A DNA stretch of 64,000 nt. Source: Mycobacterium sp. 1081908.1 (GTDB lineage Bacteria > Actinomycetota > Actinomycetes > Mycobacteriales > Mycobacteriaceae). Shown in pieces: positions 32,228 through 40,503 of this stretch; position 1 is the first letter of the stretch; each line of letters opens with the position of its first letter. The notes under the pieces are model-generated. The model made no database searches, was not told where the DNA came from, and was given only the letters and a program-made list of their open reading frames with translations. Position numbers and translations under genes: made by a program. The stretch is from the NCBI RefSeq assembly GCF_001673535.1, contig NZ_LZLY01000089.1, forward strand, positions 38,258 to 102,257, written 5' to 3'.

Positions 32228-32242
32228 GTGACCAGGGGTCAC
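32228..32242. promoter_or_regulatory. 15-bp palindrome upstream of wax-ester synthase
   Basis: Half-sites GTGACC (32228-32233) and GGTCAC (32237-32242) flank AGG, 27 bp before the wax-ester synthase start. A second shorter inverted pair, GACC and GGTC, lies just upstream. The site could bind a dimeric regulator; it is not a canonical DosR box. Confidence 0.4.
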
Positions 32243-32268
32243 GGTCGCGCGAACGAGATAGGCGGGGA

Positions 32269-33651
32269 ATGCAGCGACTCAGTGGGCTGGACGCGTTCTT
32301 TTTGTACCTGGAGTCATCGACGCAGCCGTTGAATGTTTGCTGCGTGCTGGAGTTGGATCCGGAAACGAAACCGGGCGGCTACGCGTTCGAGGGGTTCCGG
32401 GAGGCGCTGGCGGCGCGCGTGGACGCCGTGCCCGAATTCCGCCTCAAGCTGGCCGACAGCCAACTGAACTTCGACCACCCGGTCTGGGTCGACGACGAGC
32501 GCTTCGACCTCTCTCGTCACCTGCACCGCGTGGCCCTGCCGTCACCCGGCGGACCGAAGGAGTTAGCGGAGATCTGCGGGCATCTCGCGGGCCTCTCGCT
32601 GGATCGCGATCGCCCGCTGTGGGAAATGTGGGTCATCGAGGGCCTGCACGGCACCGGCGCGCTGTCCGTCGTCCTCAAGGCCCACCACGCGGTCGTCGAC
32701 GGGGTGGGCGGCGCGAACCTGCTGGCCCAGCTGTGCAGCAGCGAGGCCGACGCGCCGCCGCCGCAACCGGCGGAGCGCACCGGCGGTGCGAACCCCCTGC
32801 AGATCGCCGCGTCGGGGCTGATCGGGGCGGCGTTGCGGCCGTGGCGCCTGGCCAAGGTGGTGCCGGCAACCGCGCTGACGCTCGGCCAAACCATCCTGCG
32901 CGCCCGCGGCGGTGGGCCCACCATGGCCGCCCCGTTCGCCGCGCCGCCGACGCCGTTCAACGGCCCGTTCAGCCGGCGCCGCAACGTCGCCCTGACCACC
33001 GTGGACCTCGACGACGTAAAGACGGTCAAGAACCGGTTCGGCGTGACGATCAACGACGTGGTGACGGCGCTGTGCGCGGGGGCGCTGCGGCAGTTCTTGT
33101 CGGATCGCGGCGAGCTGCCGGCCAGTCCGATGGTGGCCAGCGTGCCGGTATCGGTGCGGGGCAGGTCCGATCGACCGGGCCGGAACCAGACAACCTGGAT
33201 GCTGTGCCGGCTCGAAACGCACATCGACGACCCAGGACAGCGACTGGTCCGCATCGCCGAAGGCAACGCCTGCGCCAAGGACCACGCCGCTGCGATGGGC
33301 CCGACCCTGCTGCAGGACTGGACGCAGGTGGCCGGGCAGACCATGTTCGGCGCCGCGATGAAGGTGCTGCCGCGAATACCGTTGCCCGACAAGCCGCCGC
33401 ACAACCTGGTGCTGTCCAACGTGGCCGGGCCGCAGGAGCAGCTCTACTTTCTGGGTTGCCGGGTCGACGCCATGTATCCGCTGGGTCCGATCATCGCGGG
33501 CGGCGGGCTCAATGTGACCGTGATGTCGCTCAACGGCCGGCTGGGTGTCGGCATCATTTCCTGCCCCGACCTCGTGCCGGACCTGTGGGAGCTCGCCGAC
33601 GCGTTTCCCGCGGCGCTCAAGGAACTGCTGGATTGCGGCGCGCCCGGATAG
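32269..33651 (+). CDS. wax ester synthase / diacylglycerol acyltransferase (WS/DGAT)
   Basis: This 460-residue acyltransferase has the active-site motif H-H-A-V-V-D-G at 139-145 and the WS/DGAT N-terminus M-x-R-L-S-G-L-D-A-F-F-L-Y-L-E. The C-terminal domain ends with the typical N-V-A-G-P and N-V-T-V-M-S-L-N-G-R-L stretches. It transfers acyl groups from acyl-CoA to diacylglycerol or fatty alcohols, making storage lipid or wax ester. ATG 32269 is used. It converges with the cupin gene. Storage of acyl-CoA released by the catabolic operons nearby would be a sensible role. Confidence 0.92.
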   Translation: MQRLSGLDAFFLYLESSTQPLNVCCVLELDPETKPGGYAFEGFREALAARVDAVPEFRLKLADSQLNFDHPVWVDDERFDLSRHLHRVALPSPGGPKELAEICGHLAGLSLDRDRPLWEMWVIEGLHGTGALSVVLKAHHAVVDGVGGANLLAQLCSSEADAPPPQPAERTGGANPLQIAASGLIGAALRPWRLAKVVPATALTLGQTILRARGGGPTMAAPFAAPPTPFNGPFSRRRNVALTTVDLDDVKTVKNRFGVTINDVVTALCAGALRQFLSDRGELPASPMVASVPVSVRGRSDRPGRNQTTWMLCRLETHIDDPGQRLVRIAEGNACAKDHAAAMGPTLLQDWTQVAGQTMFGAAMKVLPRIPLPDKPPHNLVLSNVAGPQEQLYFLGCRVDAMYPLGPIIAGGGLNVTVMSLNGRLGVGIISCPDLVPDLWELADAFPAALKELLDCGAPG

Positions 33652-33653
33652 CT

Positions 33654-34091
33654 TCAGGCCGGCGGCTCGGCGCCGATCGTCATGACGGCGAGCCGGCACC
33701 CGTCCGGTCCCGCGCGCCAGGCGTGGTCGACGCCGGTGACCACCGCGCTGTCACCGACGGCCAGTGGGTGCGCGCCGTCGTCCAGGATCAGGTCCACCGC
33801 GCCGGCGAGCACGACGTCGAAATCGACGGTGTCCGTGTGATGCATGGCGAACTCGGCACCCGGCGCGTACTCGATCATCGCCCAGCGCAGCGCGCCGGGC
33901 GGCACGACCAGGTCCAGTAGGTCCGCGACCCGCCCGCCCGCCGCGATGGACGGCAGGGACGGCGCCGCGTACAGCACCGAATAGCCGAGGCCGCCGCGAC
34001 CGGCGGCCCCTTGCAAAGTGATGGGCTCGTCCCGCGCCGCGCACGACCGCCCGGACGCGTCGACACCGGTGATCAGCAAGCGCCCCGACAT
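33654..34091 (-). CDS. cupin-domain protein
   Basis: This 145-residue single-domain beta-barrel protein has cupin features: a metal-type motif with E-Y-A-P-G-A-E-F-A-M-H-H-T-D-T-V-D-F-D-V-V (about 82-102) followed by the second half ending G-D-S-A-V-V-T-G-V-D-H-A-W. Histidines His91 and His92 plus a later His probably bind a metal. Small cupins act as isomerases, dioxygenases or ligand sensors. ATG 34091 is chosen; the longer frame reading upstream covers the divergent promoter. It is divergent from the HsaD-like hydrolase and may serve that pathway. Confidence 0.75.
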   Translation of the reverse strand: MSGRLLITGVDASGRSCAARDEPITLQGAAGRGGLGYSVLYAAPSLPSIAAGGRVADLLDLVVPPGALRWAMIEYAPGAEFAMHHTDTVDFDVVLAGAVDLILDDGAHPLAVGDSAVVTGVDHAWRAGPDGCRLAVMTIGAEPPA

Positions 34092-34165
34092 GGCCACCGA
34101 CTCTAGATGACCGATCCGCGGGACATCGCTCCCGCTCGCCGCGGCGGCATGGCAGGGTGACACCC

Positions 34166-35032
34166 GTGGCCAACACTTCTCAACTCGTCGAACAAGACCT
34201 GCGCGAAATCGGCACTCCGAAGGGCGCATTGCGCTACTACGACTGCGGGACCGATTCCGCGCCGGCGCTGCTGTTCCTGCACGGCTCGGGCCCCGGAGTC
34301 ACCGGCTGGCGTAACTTTCGCGGGATATTGCCGACGTTCGCCGAGCAATACCGCTGCCTGGTCCTGGAATTCCCCGGTTTCGGCGTCAGCGACGACTTCG
34401 GCGGCCACCCCATGGTCATGGCGTTCGGCACCGTCGCGCCGTTTCTGGACGCGCTCGGTGTCGAGAAGACGCACATCGTCGGCAACTCGATGGGTGGCGG
34501 GGTCGGCATCAATTTCGCCATCCAGAACCCCGGCCGCGTCGACCGGCTGGTGACCATCGGCGGCATCGGCACCAACATCTTCAGTCCCAGCCCCAGTGAG
34601 GGCATTCGGCTGTTGCAGGAGTTCGTCGAGGACCCGACGCGCCAGCGGCTGGTCGACTGGCTCAAGTCGATGGTGTACGACCAGTCGCTGGTCACCGACG
34701 AACTGATCGAGGAACGCTGGGCGCTCGCGACCGACCCCGTCGCCCTGGACGCCGCCCGACGGATGTACGGCAAGGCGGCGTTCGCCGCGATGAACGCGGG
34801 GATGGCCGCCTCCGACCGGCCGATGCCGTGGGCCGTCATGCACAAGCTGGCCGCGCCGACGCTGCTGACGTGGGGTCGCGACGACCGGGTGAGCCCGCCC
34901 GACATGGCGCTCCTCCCGATGCGCACCATCCCGAACGCCGAACTGCACATCTTCCCGAACTCCGGGCACTGGGCCATGATCGAGGCCAAGCAGGCCTTCG
35001 AAAGCACTGTGCTGGCGTTTTTGTCTCGCTAG
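34166..35032 (+). CDS. meta-cleavage-product C-C hydrolase (HsaD/BphD-like)
   Basis: This 288-residue alpha/beta hydrolase carries the G-S-G-P-G-V-T-G-W oxyanion loop (40-48), nucleophile Ser108 in G-N-S-M-G-G, Asp240 (G-R-D-D-R-V) and His268 (S-G-H-W-A-M-I-E). This is the MhpC/HsaD family, which hydrolyses the C-C bond of ring-opened meta-cleavage products. The enzyme would act after the extradiol dioxygenase at 42658, although the genes lie 8.5 kb apart. GTG 34166 is preferred, with GTG 34157 as the alternative, because of the spacing from a GGCAGGG box. No adjacent hydratase or aldolase (HsaE/F/G) is present. Confidence 0.9.
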   Translation: MANTSQLVEQDLREIGTPKGALRYYDCGTDSAPALLFLHGSGPGVTGWRNFRGILPTFAEQYRCLVLEFPGFGVSDDFGGHPMVMAFGTVAPFLDALGVEKTHIVGNSMGGGVGINFAIQNPGRVDRLVTIGGIGTNIFSPSPSEGIRLLQEFVEDPTRQRLVDWLKSMVYDQSLVTDELIEERWALATDPVALDAARRMYGKAAFAAMNAGMAASDRPMPWAVMHKLAAPTLLTWGRDDRVSPPDMALLPMRTIPNAELHIFPNSGHWAMIEAKQAFESTVLAFLSR

Positions 35033-35072
35033 ATGGTTCGACCTGTTGGGCCGAACTGACGGGGCCGACCGT

Positions 35073-36344
35073 CTACCCGCGTTGCGGGGCGAGCCGCTTC
35101 AACGCGAGCCCGCCTTCAAACGGCCGGTAGCCGAAGGCGGCCGGCGCGTGATAGCCGGTCTTCTCAAGGGGCGTGTGCACTTCCGCCACCGCCGGGCCGA
35201 TCTCGGCTGCGATCGGTGCCAGCGCGTCGAGGTCGAACCGGTACAGCCGACCGGCATTCTCGGCGAGAATTTTTCGGCATTCGTCCTCGGACCTGTCGTG
35301 CAGGGCCCACCGGATGGCCAGCTTCGAATGCGGGGCGAAGCCCTCCTCGTGGGGATAGTCGCTTCCCCAAAGGATGTGGTCAGCGCCCATGAAGTCGATC
35401 ATGCCTGATTCGAAGGGCGTCAATTCGCTGGCGAGGTAGCAGTTCCGCTGAACGTACTCAGTTGGTGTGAGGGTCAGCTGATCGACCGAGGACCCGCCGA
35501 ACATGCCGTAGGTGCGGTTACCGGCTTCCGTCTTCAGCGTCGGCACCATCGCATCCAGGGTCATCAGCTGCTGTTGCACCCAGAGGGTCCCCTGCTCGGT
35601 GGGCACGAACCGCAGCGTGGGATGACGTTCGAATACTCCGGCCAATATCAGGTGCCCAAGGGTGCGCTGGGCCCACAGCGCCATCTCCGTGATGAGCACC
35701 GCATTCGACGCCGGCTGATCCATCGGCATCGCGGGACTTCCGGGGCCCCCGTGCTGCACGATCGTCAGATCGAGTTCGCTGCACAATTCCCAGATGGGCT
35801 CGTAGCGGGTGTGGAACAGCGGAGCGACGTTGGGGTCGCCGGGCGATACCGCGGGCAACAGCACTCCACCAAAGCAATCTTTCTGGTGCCCCCACCGTAT
35901 TTCGTCCAACGCGGTTTCCACGTCGTTGGGGAAGATCTGAATCAGCCCTCGCCGCCGCGCCGGCGCGAGAGAACAAAAGTCAACTTGCCAACGGTTGTGC
36001 GCCTGCACACCCGCCCACCGACGTTCGAAGTCTTCTCGAGTTTGTGGCAGCGAGATGGTGATGTTGGGAGACGTCGGGAAGAAGGGAGGGACGGTGTTCG
36101 GAAGCAGCAGCTCCGCCGCCACGCCGTCGTCATTCATCTCCGAAATGCGCAACTCGTTGTCCCAATTGCGCTTCGCGGTGGCGATGATCAGGTCGTCGAA
36201 AGGGCTCGCGTAGGTCTTGGCCCATGCATCGAAGTCGTCATAGAACACCTGGGGTAGATAAGGCTTGTAATCGTAGAGGTCAGCCCCGGCGTGAGTATCC
36301 GCGGAAATGACGGTGTAGCGGGAAAGAGTCTCAGGCGCGGCCAT
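35073..36344 (-). CDS. amidohydrolase family 2 metal-dependent hydrolase
   Basis: This 423-residue protein is a paralogue of the gene at 299-1567. It has the N-terminal A-D-T-H motif (Asp16-Thr17-His18), a mid-protein T-I-V-Q-H-G-G, and C-terminal D-H-I-L-W-G-S-D-Y-P-H-E-E-G, which places a metal-binding or catalytic Asp in a TIM barrel. Amidohydrolase-2 enzymes decarboxylate or hydrate ring-derived acids. It is preceded by a 152-bp gap carrying two palindromes and a GAGATGATTC-rich leader. It converges with the HsaD-like gene. Confidence 0.87.
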   Translation of the reverse strand: MAAPETLSRYTVISADTHAGADLYDYKPYLPQVFYDDFDAWAKTYASPFDDLIIATAKRNWDNELRISEMNDDGVAAELLLPNTVPPFFPTSPNITISLPQTREDFERRWAGVQAHNRWQVDFCSLAPARRRGLIQIFPNDVETALDEIRWGHQKDCFGGVLLPAVSPGDPNVAPLFHTRYEPIWELCSELDLTIVQHGGPGSPAMPMDQPASNAVLITEMALWAQRTLGHLILAGVFERHPTLRFVPTEQGTLWVQQQLMTLDAMVPTLKTEAGNRTYGMFGGSSVDQLTLTPTEYVQRNCYLASELTPFESGMIDFMGADHILWGSDYPHEEGFAPHSKLAIRWALHDRSEDECRKILAENAGRLYRFDLDALAPIAAEIGPAVAEVHTPLEKTGYHAPAAFGYRPFEGGLALKRLAPQRG

Positions 36345-36368
36345 GAATCATCTCCTCGACAGGAATGT

Positions 36369-36405
36369 GACTAATCGTAATAGTCCCCCCGGCCGATAGC
36401 TATCG
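36369..36405. promoter_or_regulatory. palindromic operator candidates upstream of amidohydrolase
   Basis: Two sites lie 25-61 bp before the amidohydrolase start. The first is GACTA and TAGTC separated by 7 bp (36369-36385). The second is the perfect 12-bp palindrome CGATAGCTATCG (36394-36405). The GATAG/CTATC half-sites also occur, with a 2-bp spacer, in the IclR promoter at 45645-45656, so one regulator may see both. Confidence 0.5.
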
Positions 36406-36495
36406 AACGGCGGACGTCTCGTTCAGTGGGAGCCGGCTTTGGCCTCCACCAAGCGGTATGGCTCCCATCCCTTGTCCCACAATGGCGCCGCGCTG

Positions 36496-37116
36496 TCATC
36501 GTGGGTTGATGAACACGCCTTCGGCGGTGACGGTCGGCCCCTCGCCGTCGGCGATGTGGCCCACCGCGAAGGTCTTCACGCCATCGATCCGATCAACGCG
36601 CGCGCTCGCGCGTATGAGACCCAGGGGCGTTCCACGCACATAACGCAGGCTGAGCGTGCCCGTGTAGGCCGGGCGCCCCGGGCGGTGTGCGGTTGCGCCG
36701 AGGACGTGGTCCAGGATTAACGCACACACGCCGCCGTGAACATGACCGGGCGGACCCTCGTAAGCGGCACCGAGCGTGACCTCAGTCCACACAACGCCTT
36801 CGGCGTCGTGGTGTATCACCAGGGGCGGTGCGACGGGATTGCGCACCCCGATCGCCACGTTTCCTGATGCCATCGATTGCCCGTCGGCGACTCGGCGCAG
36901 CCCGAATGAACCGGGCATCAGGTCTGCGCTCAACTGCCCTACCGCGCAATCGATCTGGGTTTTAGCCGCCGCTATGGCGGCAGCATCCACCTCGGTGCGG
37001 ATGGTGACATCGATGAGCCGGCGTACGGAGCCGGCCAGCGACTCATACCCCGCTCGCCTACCGGCGTCGTTGTCATCGGCCACCACTGGCCACCCCTCGA
37101 ATTGGCCGGATCCCAC
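36496..37116 (-). CDS. PaaI-like acyl-CoA thioesterase
   Basis: This 206-residue hotdog-fold protein has the thioesterase motif G-P-P-G-H-V-H-G-G-V-C-A-L-I-L-D-H (about 122-138), the H-V-H-G-G segment being characteristic of PaaI/THEM4-type enzymes. The N-terminal 90 residues form the extra helical lead common in mycobacterial members. It would release CoA from intermediates that stall. It starts 7 bp after the SnoaL-like gene, so the two are co-transcribed. Confidence 0.83.
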   Translation of the reverse strand: MGSGQFEGWPVVADDNDAGRRAGYESLAGSVRRLIDVTIRTEVDAAAIAAAKTQIDCAVGQLSADLMPGSFGLRRVADGQSMASGNVAIGVRNPVAPPLVIHHDAEGVVWTEVTLGAAYEGPPGHVHGGVCALILDHVLGATAHRPGRPAYTGTLSLRYVRGTPLGLIRASARVDRIDGVKTFAVGHIADGEGPTVTAEGVFINPR

Positions 37117-37122
37117 TGACCC

Positions 37123-37626
37123 TCACGTCAGCCCCGCACCCAGTGCCGGTGCCGCCGCACCCGCCAGCCCAGCAGTAAGCAACGCGCGCGCTGCGGGGTC
37201 GCCATCGAGGACACGACTGGTGCGTTTGATGATCCGCCAGCGCCCCTCGACGCGCTGCAGTTCGAAATGGTTTGCCGTCGAGCGCCATACGCGATAGCTT
37301 TCACCTTCTCGGATCAGCACCAGCGATTCGGCGACCGCCACCGCCGAATCCTTTGTCACCGTCACGACGCTCGGCCCGATAAAGTGACAGCAGCCATTCG
37401 TCACGAGATTCTGATGGGACGCAGAACTCACCATCGCATGAACGTCGTTTTGGCTGTCCATGTGCCAGCCCTCGACGTCGTAGGTGCCGTTGGTCGCCCA
37501 GAGTCCTGCGGCGGCGTCGGCGTCCCCGGCATCTACGGCCGGCCCGTACGACGCGATCAACCTGGAGATGTCGCGTTCGTCCTCGAGCTGGCGAAGCCTT
37601 GCCGCAAGATCGTCGATCTCGGTCAT
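37123..37626 (-). CDS. SnoaL-like (NTF2-fold) protein
   Basis: This 167-residue protein has an N-terminal helix (L-A-A-R-L-R-Q-L-E-D-E-R-D-I-S-R-L-I), Y-G-P-A-V-D-A-G-D-A-D, and a mid-region W-A-T-N-G-T-Y-D-V-E-G-W typical of SnoaL-4/NTF2 proteins. Such proteins are used as ketosteroid isomerase-like or dehydratase enzymes. The C-terminal tail is Ala/Leu-rich. ATG 37626 is used; the reading frame continues upstream through a gap but without a credible start. It is in an operon with the thioesterase. Confidence 0.78.
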   Translation of the reverse strand: MTEIDDLAARLRQLEDERDISRLIASYGPAVDAGDADAAAGLWATNGTYDVEGWHMDSQNDVHAMVSSASHQNLVTNGCCHFIGPSVVTVTKDSAVAVAESLVLIREGESYRVWRSTANHFELQRVEGRWRIIKRTSRVLDGDPAARALLTAGLAGAAAPALGAGLT

Positions 37627-37718
37627 GACCCGCTTCCTTCCCTTATCCTTCGCCTGGCCCAGGGGGGCTGATAACCGGACAGAGCATGTCATCGCCGGGC
37701 ATTCGACGTCACGCAGCG

Positions 37719-38552
37719 CTATCGTTGAGTCGCGCCGGCGTCTACCGGCAAGGTTACCGAGGTGATGTAGCGCGCCTCGTCGGATGCCAAGAACAGCGCC
37801 GCGTTCGCCACGTCGATCGCGTCGATCCACGGAACCGGAAGCATGTTCATGTTCCGCGCCGCCTCGGCGAACTCGGCGCGCGTCGGCGGCCGGTCCAAGT
37901 CGGGGCGAAAGGCGCCGCGCACCGCGTCGTTCTGGATCAGCGGTGTGTCGACGTTGGTGGGGTGGACGCAGTTCACCCGAACATTATGCGGCGCAAGCTC
38001 TTTGGCCATACTCTGCATCAGGCCGACCACGCCGTGCTTGGCCGCCGTGTAGTGCGCCACCCCGACGAGACCGCGCAACCCGGCAATGGAATTGGTGAAG
38101 ATCATCGCGCCGGCGCCGCGCGCAATCAGGTAGGGCGCACCGGCCCTGCACGTGTGCCACACACCGGTGAGGTTAACGTCCAGCATTGTGCGCCAGGCTT
38201 TTTCGTCCAAATCGAGCGCCATGCCGCGCGACGTGATTCCGGCGGTCGCGCACACCACATCCAATCCGCCGAACCGCCGCACGCCGCGGTCGGTGGCGGC
38301 CTGCACACCCGCGAGGTCCCGCACGTCGACCGTCTCGGTGTGCACCCGCTGACCGATCTCCGAGACCATCGCAGCCGTCTCGTCGAGGTCGGCGACCGTG
38401 CTGTGCCGGACCACCACGGTGTCGATCGGCCCGCACACATCGAGGGCCACGATGTCGGCGCCCTCCTGCGCGAACCGCACCGCCTGGGCGCGGCCGATCC
38501 CCCGCGCCGCACCGGTGATCAGCGCGACCTTGCCCGCCAGACGCTTGTTCAT
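37719..38552 (-). CDS. mycofactocin-coupled-type SDR oxidoreductase
   Basis: This 277-residue SDR has T-G-A-A-R-G-I-G (14-21), an acidic D-V-C-G-P-I after beta-2 as in NAD-type mycofactocin-coupled SDRs, C-A-T-A-G in place of N-N-A-G, and H-Y-T-A-A-K-H. The longer loop after residue 40 is characteristic of the TIGR03971 subfamily, which holds NAD(H) tightly and passes electrons to mycofactocin. No mft genes are in the window. Predicted: oxidation of an alcohol in the pathway. It begins 6 bp after the degenerate ferredoxin fragment. Confidence 0.84.
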   Translation of the reverse strand: MNKRLAGKVALITGAARGIGRAQAVRFAQEGADIVALDVCGPIDTVVVRHSTVADLDETAAMVSEIGQRVHTETVDVRDLAGVQAATDRGVRRFGGLDVVCATAGITSRGMALDLDEKAWRTMLDVNLTGVWHTCRAGAPYLIARGAGAMIFTNSIAGLRGLVGVAHYTAAKHGVVGLMQSMAKELAPHNVRVNCVHPTNVDTPLIQNDAVRGAFRPDLDRPPTRAEFAEAARNMNMLPVPWIDAIDVANAALFLASDEARYITSVTLPVDAGATQR

Positions 38553-38558
38553 GCGGCG

Positions 38559-38747
38559 CTAGAACCCGACGTGGACATGGTCACCGAGCGGGCGCGCCTG
38601 GCAGCAGAGGATCAAGCCTTCGGCGCGGTCTTGGGGTCCGAGAACGTCGCCACCGACCATCTCCACCTCCCCGGACACCAGCGTCGCCACGGTGGCGGCC
38701 CGAGCGCCGGCGTGCACGACAATGTCACGCCTTCCGACTTCTGCCAT
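38559..38747 (-). pseudogene. degenerate 2Fe-2S ferredoxin C-terminal fragment
   Basis: The 62-residue frame resembles the last 60 residues of plant-type ferredoxin domains found in KshB/ring-hydroxylase reductases: A-T-L-V-S-G-E-V-E-M-V-G-G-D-V-L-G-P-Q-D, E-G-L-I-L-C-C-Q-A-R-P, and D-H-V-H-V-G-F at the end. The last Cys pair (C-C) is kept, but the segment that should give C-x-x-C reads A-R-A-A-T-V-A-T, and the N-terminal half with the first Cys is missing. So it cannot bind a cluster. It lies just before the mycofactocin-type SDR on the same strand. I treat it as a remnant of an electron-transfer partner. Confidence 0.5.
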
Positions 38748-38815
38748 GCCGCAATCCTTACGAGGCGGCCGGCCGCGGCGGCGGCTTGATTCCGATGGCT
38801 GGGAGGCCGTTATCC

Positions 38816-38839
38816 CGGCGTCCGGTCACCGGGACGCCG
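38816..38839. promoter_or_regulatory. 24-bp imperfect palindrome upstream of BVMO
   Basis: Arms CGGCGTCC (38816-38823) and GGACGCCG (38832-38839) are perfect complements with an 8-bp spacer (GGTCACCG) that itself nearly pairs. The site lies 39 bp before the BVMO start and may be an operator or a hairpin in the leader. Confidence 0.4.
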
Positions 38840-38877
38840 CCCCTGTCTGCGCCCGCGGCGACCTACTGTTGCCACCC

Positions 38878-40503
38878 GTGAGGACTGGCAGCAGTGGGTG
38901 GGTAGCCCCGGAAGTAGATGCGGTTGTGGTTGGTGCGGGCTTCGCGGGCCTCTACGCGCTGCACAAGCTGCGGTCGGACGGGCTGAGCGTCCGGGTGTTC
39001 GAGAGCGGACCCGACGTCGGCGGCACCTGGTACTTCAACCGATATCCCGGTGCCCGATGCGACGTTGAGAGCGTGGACTATTGCTACTCGTTTTCCGACG
39101 AACTGCAGCAGGAATGGGACTGGTCGGAGAAGTACGCCACCCAGGCCGAAATCCTGGCCTACATCAACTGGGTCGCCGACCGACTGGACCTGCGCCGCCA
39201 CATAACGTTGAACGCGCGTGTGACGTCGGCGGTATTCGACGAGCAGAGCGTGCGCTGGACGGCAACCACCGACACTGGCGAACAGGTCGAAGCACGGTTC
39301 TGCCTGATGGCGACCGGTCCCCTGTCGGCCGCGATGACCCCTTCGTTCCCTGGACTGGAAGGCTTCGCCGGAGAGGTCTACCACACCGCGTCGTGGCCAC
39401 ACGAGCCGGTGGACTTCACCGGCAAGCGGGTCGCGGTTATCGGCACCGGATCGTCTGGCATCCAGTCGATCCCGATCATCGCCGAGGCCGCGTCCCAGCT
39501 GTATGTCTTCCAGCGCACGCCGAATTACAGTGTGCCGGCCGGCAACCGGCCTCTCACCGATGCTGACCGCGCCGAGGTCAAGGCCAATTACGCACAACGG
39601 CGACGGGCGTCATGGCGCAGTTCCGGCGGTTCGCCCCACGTCGCGCATCCCAAGCTGACGATGGAGGCCACTCCAGAGGAACGCCGCGCGGCATTCGAGA
39701 AGCGCTGGGATCTGGGCGGCGTGCTGTTCTCCAAGACGTTCACGGACCAGATGATCGACCCGGCCGCCAACGACGAGGCACGCAAGTTCTACGAGGAGAA
39801 GGTCCGTGCCGTCATCGACGACCCGTCCGTGGCCGAACTGCTGATCCCCAACGATCACCCGATCGGCACCAAGCGAATCTGCACCGACACCAACTACTTT
39901 CAGACGTTCAACCGCCCCAACGTCAAGCTGGTCAGCGTCCGCACCACTCCGATCGATTCCATCGACCCGACGGGCATCAACACCACTGATGCCCACTACA
40001 ACGTCGACACGATCGTGCTCGCGACCGGCTTCGACGCGATGACCGGTGCGCTGGCCAAGATCGACATCGTCGGCCGGGGCGGCCGGCGGCTCCGAGATCA
40101 CTGGCGCGACGGACCACGCACCTACCTCGGCTTGGGCGTCGACGGGTTCCCCAACCTGTTCGTGGTGTGTGGCCCGGGCGCTCCCGCGGTGCTGGCCAAC
40201 ATGGTGCTGCACGCCGAGGCGCACGTGAACTGGATCGCCGACTGCATCGCTTACCTCGACGCCCACGGCTACGCCGCGATCGAGGCGACCCCGGACGCGG
40301 TCGATGACTGGGTCGCCGAGTGTGCCCGCCGGGCCGAGGCCACCCTGTTCACCAAGGCCAACTCCTGGTATCTCGGTGCCAACGTCCCTGGGAAGCCGCG
40401 CGTGTTCATGCTCTTCATTGGCGGGTTCGGGGTCTATCTCGACATCTGCACCGAGGTCGCGGAAGCCGGCTACAAGGGGTTCTCGCTGGTTAAGGAATCT
40501 TGA
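38878..40503 (+). CDS. type I Baeyer-Villiger monooxygenase
   Basis: This 541-residue flavoprotein has FAD motif G-A-G-F-A-G (19-24), the intact BVMO fingerprint F-A-G-E-V-Y-H-T-A-S-W-P at 163-174 (His169), and NADPH motif G-T-G-S-S-G at 189-194. It resembles cyclohexanone/steroid-type monooxygenases. It converts ketones to esters or lactones with NADPH and O2. GTG 38878 is used; the frame before it runs through the ferredoxin remnant. The stop TGA overlaps the ATG of the next SDR (TGATG), so the two enzymes are made together: a dehydrogenase that makes a ketone and a BVMO that uses it. Confidence 0.92.
   Translation: MRTGSSGWVAPEVDAVVVGAGFAGLYALHKLRSDGLSVRVFESGPDVGGTWYFNRYPGARCDVESVDYCYSFSDELQQEWDWSEKYATQAEILAYINWVADRLDLRRHITLNARVTSAVFDEQSVRWTATTDTGEQVEARFCLMATGPLSAAMTPSFPGLEGFAGEVYHTASWPHEPVDFTGKRVAVIGTGSSGIQSIPIIAEAASQLYVFQRTPNYSVPAGNRPLTDADRAEVKANYAQRRRASWRSSGGSPHVAHPKLTMEATPEERRAAFEKRWDLGGVLFSKTFTDQMIDPAANDEARKFYEEKVRAVIDDPSVAELLIPNDHPIGTKRICTDTNYFQTFNRPNVKLVSVRTTPIDSIDPTGINTTDAHYNVDTIVLATGFDAMTGALAKIDIVGRGGRRLRDHWRDGPRTYLGLGVDGFPNLFVVCGPGAPAVLANMVLHAEAHVNWIADCIAYLDAHGYAAIEATPDAVDDWVAECARRAEATLFTKANSWYLGANVPGKPRVFMLFIGGFGVYLDICTEVAEAGYKGFSLVKES

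Noticed and set aside
36439..36720. Plus-strand frame of 93 codons in the amidohydrolase/thioesterase gap
   Set aside because: It overlaps the thioesterase gene on the other strand for most of its length and has no ribosome site or motif.
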